From Cyanophora paradoxa (lineage: Eukaryota > Glaucocystophyceae > Cyanophorales > Cyanophoraceae), in contig QPMI01000301.1 of NCBI GenBank assembly GCA_004431415.1, positions 1 to 56,247 of the forward strand: a stretch of DNA of 56,247 bases. The letters are read 5' to 3'. The position numbers were made by a program, and so were the translations under genes. Shown here piece after piece: positions 29,222 through 43,320 of the stretch; position 1 is the stretch's first letter; the number at the start of each line of letters is the position of its first letter. Below the pieces are notes generated by a model, which saw only the letters and a list, made by a program, of their open reading frames with translations, was not told the origin of the DNA and ran no database searches.

Positions 29222-30464
29222 CCGGAGCTCGTGGCGCAGGCGCTCCCTCGGCGGATCCGGAGTCGCCCAGCCGTCAGCCTGCTGGGGATCCACTGCTGGA
29301 CGAGTCGCCCACCTCGCGCCTCGATTCACGTGCGCGCACTGGCTCACTTCGCCGGTCGGACTGCTTACAGGCTCGGTCTGCAGCCGGGGAGGCGGCCGCG
29401 TCAGCACCTGCATCGAGTCCGGCGGGCTCGACTCCTGCGACGAGATCCGGTTCGTGCACCCGTCCCCCTTTTGTTAATCGCTTGCCGACGGGCCGCGGTG
29501 CAGGACGGATGTGGTGCGAGGACGACGGGGAGGCGACCGCGTCAGGCGACCGCATAGAGCAGACCTGAAGGGCGGGTCGCCGTCAGAGTCCTCCTCTGCA
29601 AAGTTGGGGGCCTGTGCTCGAGCGGGGGCTGTTCGCCTTCGAGAGCTCGGGGGCTCCCCCTCGTCGTCAGAGCGCTCGAGTGGGGGCGGGTTGCCGTCAG
29701 AGTCCTCCTCTGCAAAGGCAAAGGCCCGTACTCGACGGTTACATCGCCGCAATGCCCTCTTGAAGTTGAAGCCCGATGCATAGACAGGCGGCGATTCCTC
29801 CCAGCCCTCCTCCGGTCCTGGGCTCCAGGCACGACGGTAGTCCATCCTGCGAGCGCCCATGACGCTCCGTGAGCCGCGCGATTTGCAGCTCGCAAAGCAA
29901 ACAAACCGTCGCTAATCGAGTTCTGTAGGCCGCTGCACGTGAGGGCTGGCAATCGCGACGTCAGCGCCCGAGCGGGCTCGCCGTACGCGCTGCGAGCTCG
30001 CCGCACCTGCTATCCGCAAAAGGGATATCTAAATGCACGCCCACGGGCGTCAAGTGAGCCGCCCACGCCGTCGAACGACCTGCAATTTGAAAGTGGGCGC
30101 CACACGGCGCCTTTGCCCCCAGGGGCCGACCCGGCCTGTACGCACCGGCCAACCGCAAATTTTAGGGTACAAAAGGCCTCCGCGAAGGCTCAAGGCGCCC
30201 CTACGCGCAGCGGATCCAGCCGAGTCAGCGCCAAAGGGGTGGGCGGACGGCGCGGATGGGCCCATCTCCCACATACTCACCCCTCTTTTGACCGGACTCG
30301 AGTTTGCGCACTGGTCCCGGCCCCGCCCGTGCGCTCTGCTATGCACAAAGGACACACACCTGTGGTTTGAACAAACTCTCTGGAGGAGCGGGGGTATAGA
30401 AAGACTAGTTAGTTCTGGCAGATCCAGCTAGCTGGCTGCTGCTAAACCAGGCCGGTCCTGAGCG
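29222..30464. other. Intergenic region apart from the acidic ORF
   Basis: From 29861 to 30464 nothing is confidently coding on either strand. It must contain the promoter of the FGGY kinase. Frames at 29939-30370 lack family similarity. Confidence 0.4.
29474..29860 (-). CDS. Hypothetical acidic repeat ORF, weakly supported
   Basis: A 128-residue frame starting MGARRMDYRRAWSPGPEEGW with two copies of a short acidic repeat: FAEEDSDGNPPPLERS and FAEEDSDGDPPFRS, separated by DDEGEPPSSRRRTAPARAQA. The DNA repeat units (about 29570-29615 and 29685-29730 on the plus strand) are nearly the same, so the ORF may simply follow from a duplication. No known domain. Confidence 0.35.
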   Translation of the reverse strand: MGARRMDYRRAWSPGPEEGWEESPPVYASGFNFKRALRRCNRRVRAFAFAEEDSDGNPPPLERSDDEGEPPSSRRRTAPARAQAPNFAEEDSDGDPPFRSALCGRLTRSPPRRPRTTSVLHRGPSASD

Positions 30465-32510
<2,046 letters not shown>

Positions 32511-32824
32511 CATGGCGCCAGCGCCGGCTGGTCTTGCAATTGAACGCAGCTAGTGTGCACTGCAGCTGTGCAGCTGCAGTGTGGCGGGCCAATTTGCAAC
32601 GTTGACGCTGGGGTACAGTACGTCAAGAGCTGGCTACAAAACGAGCGGATCCACAGCAAGCGAGCGGCGAGCGCTGAGTAGCACAGACGCTGAACATCTA
32701 GTGCATAGCTACGATTTGACACAGCTAGCGGGCGCGGCGCGGCTGGCGCCCGAAAGCGACTCACGGCGCTTGGCTCCGCGAGGCGGACCTCTGCAGCTCT
32801 GGAGTGCTTTGCTTCTAGAGTGCT
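32511..32824. other. Spacer between kinase and CFAP99
   Basis: Same-strand spacer of 314 bases with lower GC. It contains palindromic GCAGCTGTGCAGCTGCAG at 32562-32580. Presumed CFAP99 promoter; no gene seen. Confidence 0.5.
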
Positions 32825-35800
32825 ATGAAGTACCCGGAGCTAGTAGAGCTGTGCGCGAAGGTCATCAAGTCCTATGACCCCATCACAACGACCGTGGACA
32901 CGCACGCCGAGAACTTCCTGGCGCAGCAGAAGGTTGGCGGAACGGAATAGCTTGCCTGCGGCGAGGCGAGCCCGCGGTGACTGAGCGCTCTGCGCCCGCG
33001 CCGCAGATCGTCGATGAGCACGAGGCGACCTTCATCAAGCAGGTCCTGTACGGCTGCATACGCTACAAGAAGCTGCTGAAGGCCCGCCCAGCAGCAGCGG
33101 CGTCCGCTACGCTGCGCGAGGTGACAGGGCGGGGCGCGCGGCGCAGGTGTTCATCTCGAGCTTCTACTTCAACGAGGGAGGGCGACTGCTGCGGGAGGAC
33201 ATGACGATGTACAGCATCTACGCGTATCTCGCCATCATCCGCATGGCCGACCTCACCTTTGGGGAGTTCCGGTACGCGCGCCCCGCGCGCCCCGCCGGCC
33301 TGGCGGCGCGGGGCGGCGTGGCTCACGGGTAGCGCAGGAAGTTCATGGTCTCGGAGGAGGCGCAGAAGATGGAGGTCTTCCTGGAGTACCTGTTTAACGA
33401 GGCGAACCTCGAGAAGTGGATGCGCCCCGAGTGGATGAAGCTCTACGACGTCAACTTCGTCGACGTGCGCGGCGCGGCGCGGCGCGGCGGGCCGGGGCCG
33501 GGGCCGGCGTGCGGCTGAGCTTGCGGGGCGCAGAACGAGCTGATCGGGCCGCTGGTGGCGATCTCGGGGGAGGTGCGGGCGCTGCTGGAGTACCTGCACC
33601 AGAAGGTGGCCGGCCAGCGGGCCGAGGCGGAGGCGCAGCAGGCCGCCGACGCCGCCAAGGCCGCTACCAAGAAGTTCACGACGCCGGAGCCTTTCAACCT
33701 GACGCGGCCGCGCCCGCGCGTCATCCCGGAGCCGCAGCGGATCGAGAGCGGGGGGTTCAGGGCGAAGCCGGTGCCGGCGTCGACGCACGAGCCGGACGGG
33801 CGGCTGCTGCGGGCGATCGAGGAGGCGAAGAAGGCGGTGCGGAAGGAGGTGCAGGAGAAATACGCGAACCCGCGCTACCAGCCGCCCCGGCTGCGCACGC
33901 TCGAGCGGCCCTCGAACCTCGAGTCCGTGCGGGCGGAGGTGGAGGCGCGGCGCGCGGCGGAGCTCAACTTCGAGGGGCGCAAGGCGCAGCCCGTGCCGGA
34001 GTTCCCGGCGGCGAGCGTGACGCTGAACGCGGCGGCGGTGCTGCGGGAGGACGCCCTCTACCGCAAGAAGCAGGAGGCCGAGGCGCGCGCCATCGCCAGC
34101 TACGAGGCCGAGCTCCGCGACGCCAGCGAGTTCCACCGCTGGCAGTCCCACATGCGCTCCAAGGGTGCCCCGCCCCGCCCCGCCCCGCCCCGCCCCGGCG
34201 CGCGGCGGCGTGGGGCGGGCGGGGGCTGAGAGGCGGCGGCAGACGACGAGGTGCGGGCGGCGGAGATCGAGCAGCGGCGGCTGGAGATGGAGCTGGCGAA
34301 CGAGGAGGCGATCCTGGCGCGGCTGCGCAAGGTGGAGGAGAACAAGTCGGTGGTCGTCGAGATGCAGGCCGAGCGGCGCGCGATCCGGGAGAAGCTGGAG
34401 GCCGAGCTGCGGGAGCGCGAGGAGGCGAACCGGGCAATCGTGGCGGAGATCCAGGCGGCGCGGGACGCCCCGCGGGAGGCCGAGCGGGAGGTGCTCGAGC
34501 GCAAGCGGCGGCAGGCCGAGGCGGTGGCCCGCGAGCGCGAGGAGATCGCCCGCAAGATCGAGGAGACGGAAGCGCGGGAGGCAGCGGCGCGGGCGGACCG
34601 CGTGCTGCAGCTGCGGGCGCTGCTGGCCGTGCCGGTCGAGCGCGGGAAGGAGTTCGACCCGACGGAGCAGCCGGCGCACGGCCTCCTCGACGAGATCTCC
34701 TACGCGGAGATGAAGGAGCTGCTGCAGACGCGGAAGCAGCGGGAGCTGGAGGAGACGCTCGCGCGGCGCGAGGAGATCATCGAGCGGAAGCAGGAGCGCG
34801 CCGAGGAGCTCGAGCGCCGCGCCGACTTCATCGCCCGCATGCGCGGCCTCGCCGCCGTCGACGCCCGCGAGCGCCGCGAGACGACCCGCGCCCGCGAGCG
34901 CGAGGAGGCCCTCCGCAAGCAGGCCCGCGAGGACGAGAAGTGCGTGGCCCTCGCGGACAAGCTCAAGGCGCGGCGGGCGGAGCGGGCGGCCCTCGAGGAG
35001 CGGCTGCGCGAGGAGCTGCGCGCCACGGCGATCAAGCGGCAGTTCCTCTCCGCGGACAAGGAGAAGGTGGAGGAGAACAACTTCCTCTCCCTCGAAAAGG
35101 CCGCCGAGCGCGTCGTCAAGCGCGAGCAGGTGCGCGGGGCGGCGGGGCGCTGCGGGGGCGGCGGGTGCGAGCGGGAGGCGTGCGCAGGAGAAGGCGCGGG
35201 CGCTGGCCTTCGAGGAGGAGCGCGTCGCGGAGGAGGAGGAGGCGATCCGCCTGCGCAACGCCCGCGACGCCGCCCGCGCCAGGCGCGCCGCCCTCGACCA
35301 GCAGGCCCGCCGGTGCGCTCCCGCCCGCCCCGGGGACCCCGGCCGGGGCCGGACGGGCGGGACGGCAGGGTGGAGGTGCAGCGGCGGGAGACGGAGGAGA
35401 CGACGCGGGCGGACGTGCTGGCGCGGCGGGAGCTGAACCTGCGCGAGCGCGGCGTCAAGGCCGAGCAGCGCGCCACCCGCGAGGTCCGCCCCGCCCCGCC
35501 CCCGCCCCGCCCTGCCGCCCGGCGCGAGGCGGGCCGGGGCCGCAGTACACGCAGCCGTATGCGGCGGAGATCTCGCGGCAGGTCACCGCCACCGCCCGCC
35601 ACGCCTCCGAGACCCGCCGCGCCCGCCACGCCTCCCCCGCCGCCTCCGCCGCCTCGGGCACCCGCTCCAACCCCTCCCCGGCCCGCCTCACGCGCGCCCG
35701 CTCCAACGGGAGTGCGCGCCGTGCCCCCTCCCGTGCCGGCCGCCGCTCACAGGGGCGGGGCCGCAGAGGCGGAAGGCGCTGCGGGGGACGGGACGGCGCG

Positions 35801-35909
35801 GTCAGGCGACGGGGAGGAGAGGGCGGCGGGCGGCTCGAGGCCAGGCTCGGGGAGGGCGTCACGAGCCGGCTCGGCGTCCCCAGCGCCCGCCGCCATCGCT
35901 GCCAGCTAG
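32825..35909 (+). CDS. CFAP99: CFAP99, cilia- and flagella-associated protein 99
   Basis: Axonemal coiled-coil protein conserved in ciliated eukaryotes. The N-terminal globular part, over five small exons, is diagnostic: MKYPELVELCAKVIKSYDPI, DEHEATFIKQVLYGCIRYKK, VFISSFYFNEGGRLLREDMT, MYSIYAYLAIIRMADLTFGE, FLEYLFNEANLEKWMRPEWM, KLYDVNFV and NELIGPLVAISGEVRALLEY, followed by FTTPEPFNLTRPRPRVIPEP, the KPRxxPxP region of the family. The remainder is continuous charged coiled coil (EEAILARLRKVEENKSVVVE, DFIARMRGLAAVDARERRET, VLARRELNLRERGVKAEQRA) and a Pro/Ala/Arg-rich end. Roughly 850 residues. Introns such as 34164-34238 show a textbook C-rich/G-rich inverted structure. The final exons after about 35490 are low complexity; the stop TAG 35907-35909 is the best fit. 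Confidence 0.9.
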
Positions 35910-36252
35910 CACCGGGCCCCCTCCCCTATTCTTGTAGCTGCAGGACGCAGGAAGGAGGAAGACAGGCATAGGCTTCGGTGCAGGCCGGCGCCTAAGACGG
36001 GTTGGGGGGCTGGAGCTGAAGCCGCAGTTGGCCCGTCGTCGATGGCGTGTGGGCATCTCGAGGAGACCGCTGAGCTGACGGAGCGCTCTTCTTCAGGCGC
36101 TGGGAGTGCGCAGAAGCGTGTCGCAGCTCCGGATCCATGCATATGCGCTTTGCTCAAAGCACACAATTGCGCATGCAATCGAATATGAGTCGCGCGTTCG
36201 AGTCGCCGGGCCCTTTTTAGCACAGTCGCCGTCAGTCGGTCCAATTGCAAAG
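35910..36252. other. Spacer between CFAP99 and the unknown gene
   Basis: 343 bases, moderate GC; CATGCATATGCG palindromic word at 36137. An upstream in-frame Met at 36106 of the following gene lies here, so part may be its 5' end. Confidence 0.4.
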
Positions 36253-39200
36253 ATGCCGCTGCTGCGGGCGGGCAGTCTTCCCTCACACGTGCACCCTTCA
36301 GCACCGTCGTGGCACGTCCCGGTCAGCGGGCTGGAATCTCTGAGGCCGTATGCGCCGGTCGGCAGAGCTGCCGCCTCTCCACCTCGGTGCGATGGTGCAC
36401 GACACAGGCGCTCATCACGCCAGACATCGTCCGCTTCGCCGCCCCTTGGGCGCCCTCCGAGCAGCTTCAGCACGCACGACCTGCACCTAGAACACAGTCG
36501 CCGCCCTCCGGTCGCAGGGCATCGCACCCGGTCGGAGCGAGCGGCGGCGCCGTTGGTGGCACCCGCGGCTGCACGACCTGGGTCGCGGCGGTTGGACGAG
36601 AGAGACGAGTGGGATGCGGAGCCGCTGGTGCCGGCGCCCTTCTTCCGCACGGCAAACGAGCTCGAGCTCGCCGAGGAGGCGCTCATGGCGGGCGATCGGC
36701 TCACGGAGACAATGTGCGCCCCAGCAGCTCGCCGCGCCGCCTGACCTAACGCGGCCAACCGCAGCATCGACGCCGGCCGCGTGATCTACGAGCCGCCGTC
36801 GAGGCCGCCCTCTGATCGCCCCGCCCACCGCCCGCGCTCCAGGGCGGCCCCCGGTGCGGTCCCGGTGCACCGTGCCCAGCAGCTTGTCCCGCGCCCGCAC
36901 TCGGCGGAGCGCTCGCGGCCGCGGCTGCCGGCGCCCGGGCGGCCCGAGTCGGCGCCGCGGCGGCCGCACCGGGCGCGGGATGCGAGGGCGGAGGCGGCGC
37001 CGCCGCGGGCGCGGGCGGAGGAGGGGATGCGGGCGGTGGGGGGCGGCTACGCGGCGCCCTCGGCGTGGTACGAGGCGTGCGAGCGGGACTGGCTCGCCGC
37101 GCACGACGGCTTCCGCGCCTTCCTCGCGATGCGCCGCCAGCGCGGCGCAACCACCGTCGCCCAGCTCGCTTCCGCCCTCCGCTTCTTCTCCGCCCACTGG
37201 CGCAAGATCATCGAGGGCGCGCCCCAGCGCCCCGCCCCGGCGCGCTCGAGGGGAACGCGGGGCGCAGGGCTGCGGAGCGCGCAGGGGCGGGGCGGGCGGT
37301 GCCGGCGGAGACGCAGCGGGAGCGCCTCGAGGAGCTCACCGACCGCATCGCCAAGGCCCGGCCCGGCCGCCCCCGCAGCGCCCGGCGGCGAGGCGCTGAC
37401 GCGGGGCAGGCGGGGCGGCGCTGGGGCGGCTGCGGGCCCTCCCGACGACGCCGTCCTCGCCGACGGCCCCGACCGTGACGCCCGCCCCGCCCCGCCGGCC
37501 CGCCCCAGCGCCGCTGACGCCGCGCAGCTCGCGGCGGCGGTGGACGAGCTGCTGCGGCGGGGGCGCGCGACGGGCCCCGCCGCGACGGCGCACGACGCGG
37601 CGTGGCGGCGGCTGCTGCCGGCCTGGGAGGAGTTCGAGATGCGCCTTGCCGACCACCGCTGGGGCCTCACCGCCTGCGACTACTCGCTGGGCTTGACGCC
37701 GCCTGCGCCCTCTACGCCTTCCTCCTCCTCGAGGCGGCGGGGCGCCCGAGGCCGCCGCCGCCGCCCGCCCGCGGGCCCCGCCACGCCGCCTTCCTCCACG
37801 CGCGCCGCCGCGCCGGCCTCGAGGCCGGCCTCGCCGCCGCCACCGAGGCGCGGGCGCGGGCGCGCACGCTGGAGGCGGCGGGGCGCGTCCCCGAGGCGGA
37901 AGCTGACCGCTACGACGCCATCGTGCGCCCCGCCTCGCCCCGCCCCGCCCGCGCCGGCGGCGGCAGGGCTGACGCTGGCGGCAGCTCGAGGCGGCCGACC
38001 TCGCGCGCCTGGAGGCCGACGAGGAGGGCGCTCGCGACGAGCCAGCGAGGGCCCCGCCGCGGGGCCGGGGCGGAGGAGGGGGAGTACGAGGAGGCGGCGG
38101 GGCGCTTCCAGGACGCCGTCGTGGAGGCGCGCCCCGCCCCGCCCCACCCGGCCCGGCGCGGGGCGGGCGCGGGCGCGGGGGCGAGCGCGGGGGGCGCAGG
38201 CGGCGCTGGACCCGCTGGCGGCGCTGGCGCCCGGCGAGTACCTCGACGCCCTCCACTTCGCCGTCGCCCACTGGGCCTCGCCGAGGCCGGCGCGCCCCGC
38301 CCCGCCCCGCGCCCCCGGCCCCCGCCCCTCACACCCTGCCCCCAGATGAGCAGCGCCGCGCCGCGCGAGGGGCCGGCGAGGCGAAGCGACTGCTGGCGGC
38401 GCAGCGGGGCGGGAGGCCGCGGCGGGGGCGCTGGTGGCGCTGCGGGAGGCGTGCCGGGGGCGGCCTGCCGGGCCCCCACGGAGCTCGAGGAGGCCCTGCG
38501 CGCCGCCGACGCCGCCGTGCGCCCCGCCGACCCCGCCGCCCCCGCCCGCCCCGAGGCGGCGGCGCAGGTCGCGGCGGTCGCGGAGGACCTGGAGCGCGAG
38601 CGCGAGCGCCGCCCGCCCGCAGCGGAGGCCCCCGCCACGCCCGCCGCAGGCACCCCGCCGCCCCCATCCGGCGAGGCTGGCGGGCGCGAGGAGGAGACGG
38701 CGGCCGCCGCCGCCCGCATCGTCGCCGCGGCAATCGTGCGCGGGGCGGGGCGGCGGGGCGCGAGGGGCGTGACGGGGCGGCAGCTGGCGGAGGAGGTGCT
38801 GGGCGACGTCGTGCGGAGCCGCCCGGGGAGCCCCGCCACGCCGCCCCGCGCCGCCCCGCGCAGCCCCGGCGCCCGCCGCTCGCCGCCGGCGCCGCTCGTC
38901 GCGCCGCCCTCCGTCGACCGCGCCGCCTTCCTCGCCGAGCGCCGCTCCTTCCAGGCCCGCCCGCCCCGCCGCCGCCCGCCCGCCGGGGCGGAGCGCGACG
39001 CGGGCGCGCAGCTCTTCCTGCGCCTCTGGAGGGAGCCGTGGCGGCGGGTGCGGCCCGAGGCGCTGGCGGCGGCCCTGCCCTTCGCGCCCCTCTTCTGGCT
39101 GCGGCGTCTTCGAAGCGCGCACCCGCCCCGCCCGCCCTCCTGCATCCGCCCCGGCGAGGCGCGCCGCAGCGCTCGAGGCGGAAGCGGAGCCGGCGGGTCC

Positions 39201-40065
39201 CGAGGGGCGCGCCCTGCGCGAGGCGCGCCTCCGCCACGCGCGCGCCCGCCTCGCCGCCGTGCGCCGCCCCGCCCGCCCGCCCGGCCCGCCTCGCCCGTCC
39301 CCCGAGCCGGCGGGGCAGGCGGAGCGGCTCGAGGAGGCGCTGCGGGGCGGGCGGCGCTGCTGCGCGGGGCGGCGGGAGGGGGCAGGGGCCGGGGAGGAGG
39401 CGGCGGGGCGGTGCGGGGGTGGCAGCGGAGTGGGAGGGGGAGCTGCTGTGCCTTCTCGAGGCCTTCCTCCGTGTTGACTACGCCCCCGTCCTCGCCGCCC
39501 TCCTCCGCAAGGAGCCGGCTCCCGCCCGGCCCTCGCCTGGCAGGAGGCCCGCCCCGCCCCCGCCCGCCCGGCCCCGCCGCCCCTGCGAGCTCCGTGGGCA
39601 GGAGCTGGGCCGCCGGAAGGGCGAGTGGGAGGAGCGTGCGGGGGCGCTGGAGCGGGCGCGGGCGGTGCGCGCGGAGCCGTGGCGGGCGCTCGCGGCCCGC
39701 GACTTCGTCAAACCCCTCCGCTTCCTCGCCACACACGCCCACCGCTCCGCCGCCGGTCCGCCCTGCCCGCGCCGCCCTGCCGGAGACGCGCGGGTCACGG
39801 GGGCGCGGGCGCAGAGGCGCGGCACAACGGGGGCCCCGTGCGGGGCGCGGAGAAGGGATGCATCGTGGAGTACCACCGGGGGCGGGCGGCGCAGGCGGAG
39901 CAGCTGGCGCGGGAGCTGGAGCGGGAGGCGGAGCAGGCCGAGGCGGGCCAGGGTGGCGTGCTCGAGAGGTGGGGCCCCGGGGGGGAGAGCCCCGCCCTTG
40001 CCGAGGCGCGCGCCCTCGTCGCCCCCCAGATCGAGCTCCTCCGCGCCCCCCGCTGCGCCTTCTGA
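36253..40065 (+). CDS. Unknown Ala/Arg/Pro-rich coiled-coil protein
   Basis: A long multi-exon gene, assembled only in outline. Coding-like segments: ERDEWDAEPLVPAPFFRTAN then ELELAEEALMAGDRLTET; IIDAGRVIYEPPS after a GT-AG intron ending 36765; YAAPSAWYEACERDWLAAHD then GFRAFLAMRRQRGATTVAQL and ASALRFFSAHWRKIIEG; QRERLEELTDRIAKA; LAAAVDELLRRGRATGPAAT; PAWEEFEMRLADHRWGLTAC; LDPLAALAPGEYLDALHFAV; LFLRLWREPWRRVRPEALAA; and a C-terminal helix YHRGRAAQAEQLARELEREA ending LLRAPRCAF at TGA 40063-40065. Tryptophans and helical heptads argue for real coding, but conserved motifs are absent, and several exon phases between 37.2 and 39.5 kb are unresolved. The start at 36253 is provisional. No family recognised. 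Confidence 0.55.
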
Positions 40066-42198
40066 TCTCACCAGCGCCTGGCATCAGTGGCATGTGGGCT
40101 CTGACGTTTACAGTAATATTAATCAAACTCACCACATTTAACATTAATAGTAATTTGCGCAAACCTCTGCGCCGTCTGCGGTACTGCACGCTGAGCTCGA
40201 AAGTTCGATCTGGAGCATATAAGACGAAGATTCATCTTTTGAACAGCCAGTCCGCTTGGAGAAAGGGCATCGTCGACGATCGCGCGGCGGACCGCGGCCG
40301 GTCCGCCGGCGGTCACGTGTGCTCGAAAGTGTGCCACGTGCACGTGCACGCACTGCACGCACGGCCCACGGTCACGGCGCCCGGCGGTGCCACGGTGCAT
40401 GTGCCATCTGTACATCAGTGATGGTAATATTAAATCTTGGCAAATCGTGACCGCTAGCGCTATTGATAATCTTTAGCACCATTATTTTATATTATTATTA
40501 TGGCACCGTATGTTATCGATAACCACCCCCACAAGCGCCATAGAAACCCCGCTCGGGCAGAGCAGAAACGTCGCCAAACTGTTCAGAACGCTCTCTTATC
40601 CACTATTCCAAAGCAATTAAACGCTGCTGACCAGCTCATAGAAGTCTACAGGCAGAAAGACGAGGGGTAGTCACTGAGTCATCCGGCATCCGTCGCATCA
40701 GAGCCTGCAGGCTTTTCAAGTTTCCCTGGTGTCTGACATCATTCTTAAACGTTCTGCTGTCATTCTTGATCGTTTCTGCGCGTTGTTGCGCGAGGAAAAT
40801 GGGACTTTTGCACCGTACCCCCATTAATTAGCGGTGCTATCGATAACCCCTGGATCCGGACTAGTACTAGTACTCGAGCTCCGGCCGCGGGAATTTAAAA
40901 TTGGCACCACTATCAATAATCAAAATACCTGGGTTCAAATAATATGGTTGCTAAAATATGTTATCACTGGTGTACATGTACATGTGTTCTTTTCTTACAT
41001 ATATATGTGTTCGTCGATCTGCAATGAACATACTGTAAAGTTAGTGTAAACGTAAGAACGTTAACTTCGGAATCTTCGCGATCGACATATGCATGTACAT
41101 GTACAGCGTCTTTATTTCGTCTATATTCGTCAGACCCTATAGCTAGCTCCCTTTGACGAATATTTCATGCTCTTGGACTGAAATTTTGTATGGAGAGGGG
41201 TACTTACCGTAGTACGGCTAACCTTATATGGCTATTAATTTGGGACCGCATTAATATTACTTATAAGTGCGCGCATAACTTAAAACAAAAAAGTGTTACA
41301 CCAACTTACTAGGGTTATGGCCGGGGGAGTCAACCATTGGCCAGCGGCCCAGCCCGAGCCGCCAAAGCTCGGCCGCTGGCTCGGAGCTGGCCGCCAGCCT
41401 CCAGCCAGAACTTGACCGGCCAGCTGCAGCTGGCGGCCAGCCTCTTGCTAGGAGTCTGGGGCTTGGTCGGCCAGGCTGGCCAGCCAGCCGGCCAGCCGTA
41501 GAGCCCGCCCTCTAGATCTTTAATGAAAGCCTTGACGTAAACCCGATCTTATATCTGTTTAATGAAATCTGTTAATACCAAGTGCTGTAGAAATTAGCAA
41601 GCCTCCCCACCTCTAGCCTCGAGCCTGCGCCCCAGCAAGCCCCACCGGCCGGCTGGCCGCCTCATAATTATAAAGCTGAAAAGGGCTGGCCCGGCTGGCC
41701 GAGAAATCGGCGGGCTGGCCGGGCCTGGCCCGGGGCCCGGGGGTCAAAGCCTTATGCCAGCCGGCCAGCTGCCAGGCTGGTCAACCAGACCGGGTACCAG
41801 CGGCGGCCATACTGTAAGTCGGGAAATATTTAGTATACTGGATCTTTATAGTACCAAAGTTTTCAGGCCCCATGGGCCACTACTAAAGATTTATCGTATA
41901 CTAAACCTGAGGTGCTGGGGGGTACGTGATGCAGCCTTAGTTGCAGCGCGGGAGAAGCTAGCTGTAGTGCGAGGGGGCTCTCGGACGCTCCAACAGATCT
42001 AGATCTAGACCCCGTAGCGCGCGCCGCGCACACCCCCTTCTAAAGGCCGCTACTAAAGCGCTCCGCGCGGCCGACTCTTAATTATTTTCAGCCTACTAAA
42101 CCGACCAAACCCCGGGATTACTAATTATTTTGGGGTCTTAAATATTACCCGAATTACAGTATCCCTACAAGGCTACAACTTACACGGTAGGCCGGGCC

Positions 42199-42390
42199 CG
42201 CCGGGGTAGAGCTTCGGCTCGAGCCGACCTTTTTCCCGGCTCGAGCTCGAGCCGGCTCGTGGCGAGGGTCGGCTGGCTCGAACCGAGCCGGCTCGTTGCG
42301 AGGGGAGGGCTGGCCATGGCTCGAGCCGGGGGGGGGGCGAGCTAGGTCGAGCCGGCCAGCCAGGGCTCGAGCGGGGGGGGGGGGGGACGA
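42199..42390. repeat. GGCTCGAGCC palindrome cluster
   Basis: At least eight close variants of CTCGAGCC/GGCTCGAG in under 200 bases, plus two poly-G runs (to about 12 G near 42371). The same words recur at 42800-42890 and near 8510. Confidence 0.75.
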
Positions 42391-43049
42391 GGGAGGCCTT
42401 CCTCTTCCTCTGGCCCGATGAAGGGCATGCTGCGGCGGCAACGGCTAGCTAGCTATAGCGTATCCCCAACGGTGCTCTCCCCCGGTCATGCAAACCCAGT
42501 TCCTGGGATTTGAACCCTTGCTGTTAGGGTGGAAAACGTCTAATTTCCAGTTTCCCCACCATACGTTTTTTCCCCGGGCGCCGGACTGTTACGTATACGG
42601 AAGGGCGGCCTCGGACGTAAACTTCTCATTTCTTTTCTAGCGCGCGTGTCGCGGGCCTGATTCGTAAACACTGGCTAACCTGCCTCTATTCTGTGATATT
42701 ATGTGCTTTCTGCATGTATTCGCATGAGCTAGAGGTCAAGTTCTCTCCGCGCGCCTGAGTCTGGGACCAGGTACCCCCCCCCCCCCCGGGCCCCTTAGGC
42801 CGGCTCGAACCGGGCTCGAGCTGGCTCGAGGCTGGAGCGGGCCGGCTCGAGCTGGCTCGAGCCGAGGGTTTTTAGCTCGAGCCGCAGGCCCGCATGCGCA
42901 GCTCTACGCCGGGGCCGCCGGGCTCCGAACTTCCGAGTTCGGAAGCACGTTACCTTATAATTACTTTATACGTACTACGGTATACGTATACGCGCATGAA
43001 AATGACGACGCGTACTGTTGAATGCAAAATAGTCATAATAGGGATTTTT

Positions 43050-43320
43050 TATTACTAAAGTTGCGAGGTCGCTCTAATAAAGATTTTAGAGTAATATTAA
43101 TAAAGCAGTGCTGCGGAGGGGGGGTAGACCCTTTAACTTGGCGGCGACGCCGCAAGGAGCACATCGCGAGAGAAGCATGCATATGCCGCAGAGAGCTGTG
43201 AGCATAGTGCGCGGCCCGCGGAGGAGGGTCGAGGGGGAGGGGCACCCCCTAATAAAGGCCGCTAATAAAGATCCCAGCGCCAAGTCATAAATATTTACTT
43301 GGTAACTTAGTAATAAAGCT
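43050..43320. repeat. Dispersed CTAATAAAG repeats
   Basis: Six or so occurrences of (C/A)TAATAAAG or TACTAAAG, several preceded by GCCGCT or CGCTC. Similar words (CTAATAACAAGG) recur within the intron at 46.39 kb. Confidence 0.65.

Noticed and set aside
29231-29557. 108-codon plus-strand frame after the weak ORF
   Set aside because: Arg-rich with no motif, and overlapped by equally long frames on the other strand; nothing favours it.
33063-35258. 731-codon minus-strand frame opposite CFAP99
   Set aside because: It is the Leu/Arg-rich antisense shadow of a Glu/Arg-rich coiled coil; the plus strand matches CFAP99.
42480-42560. tRNA-like T-arm on the minus strand (GGGTTCAAATCCC)
   Set aside because: The T-stem pairs only about three bases, and no D-arm, anticodon arm or acceptor stem can be built around it.
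41340-42900. Repeat clusters as a possible CRISPR array
   Set aside because: The repeats are short palindromes at irregular spacing in a eukaryotic gene desert, with no uniform spacers and no cas genes.
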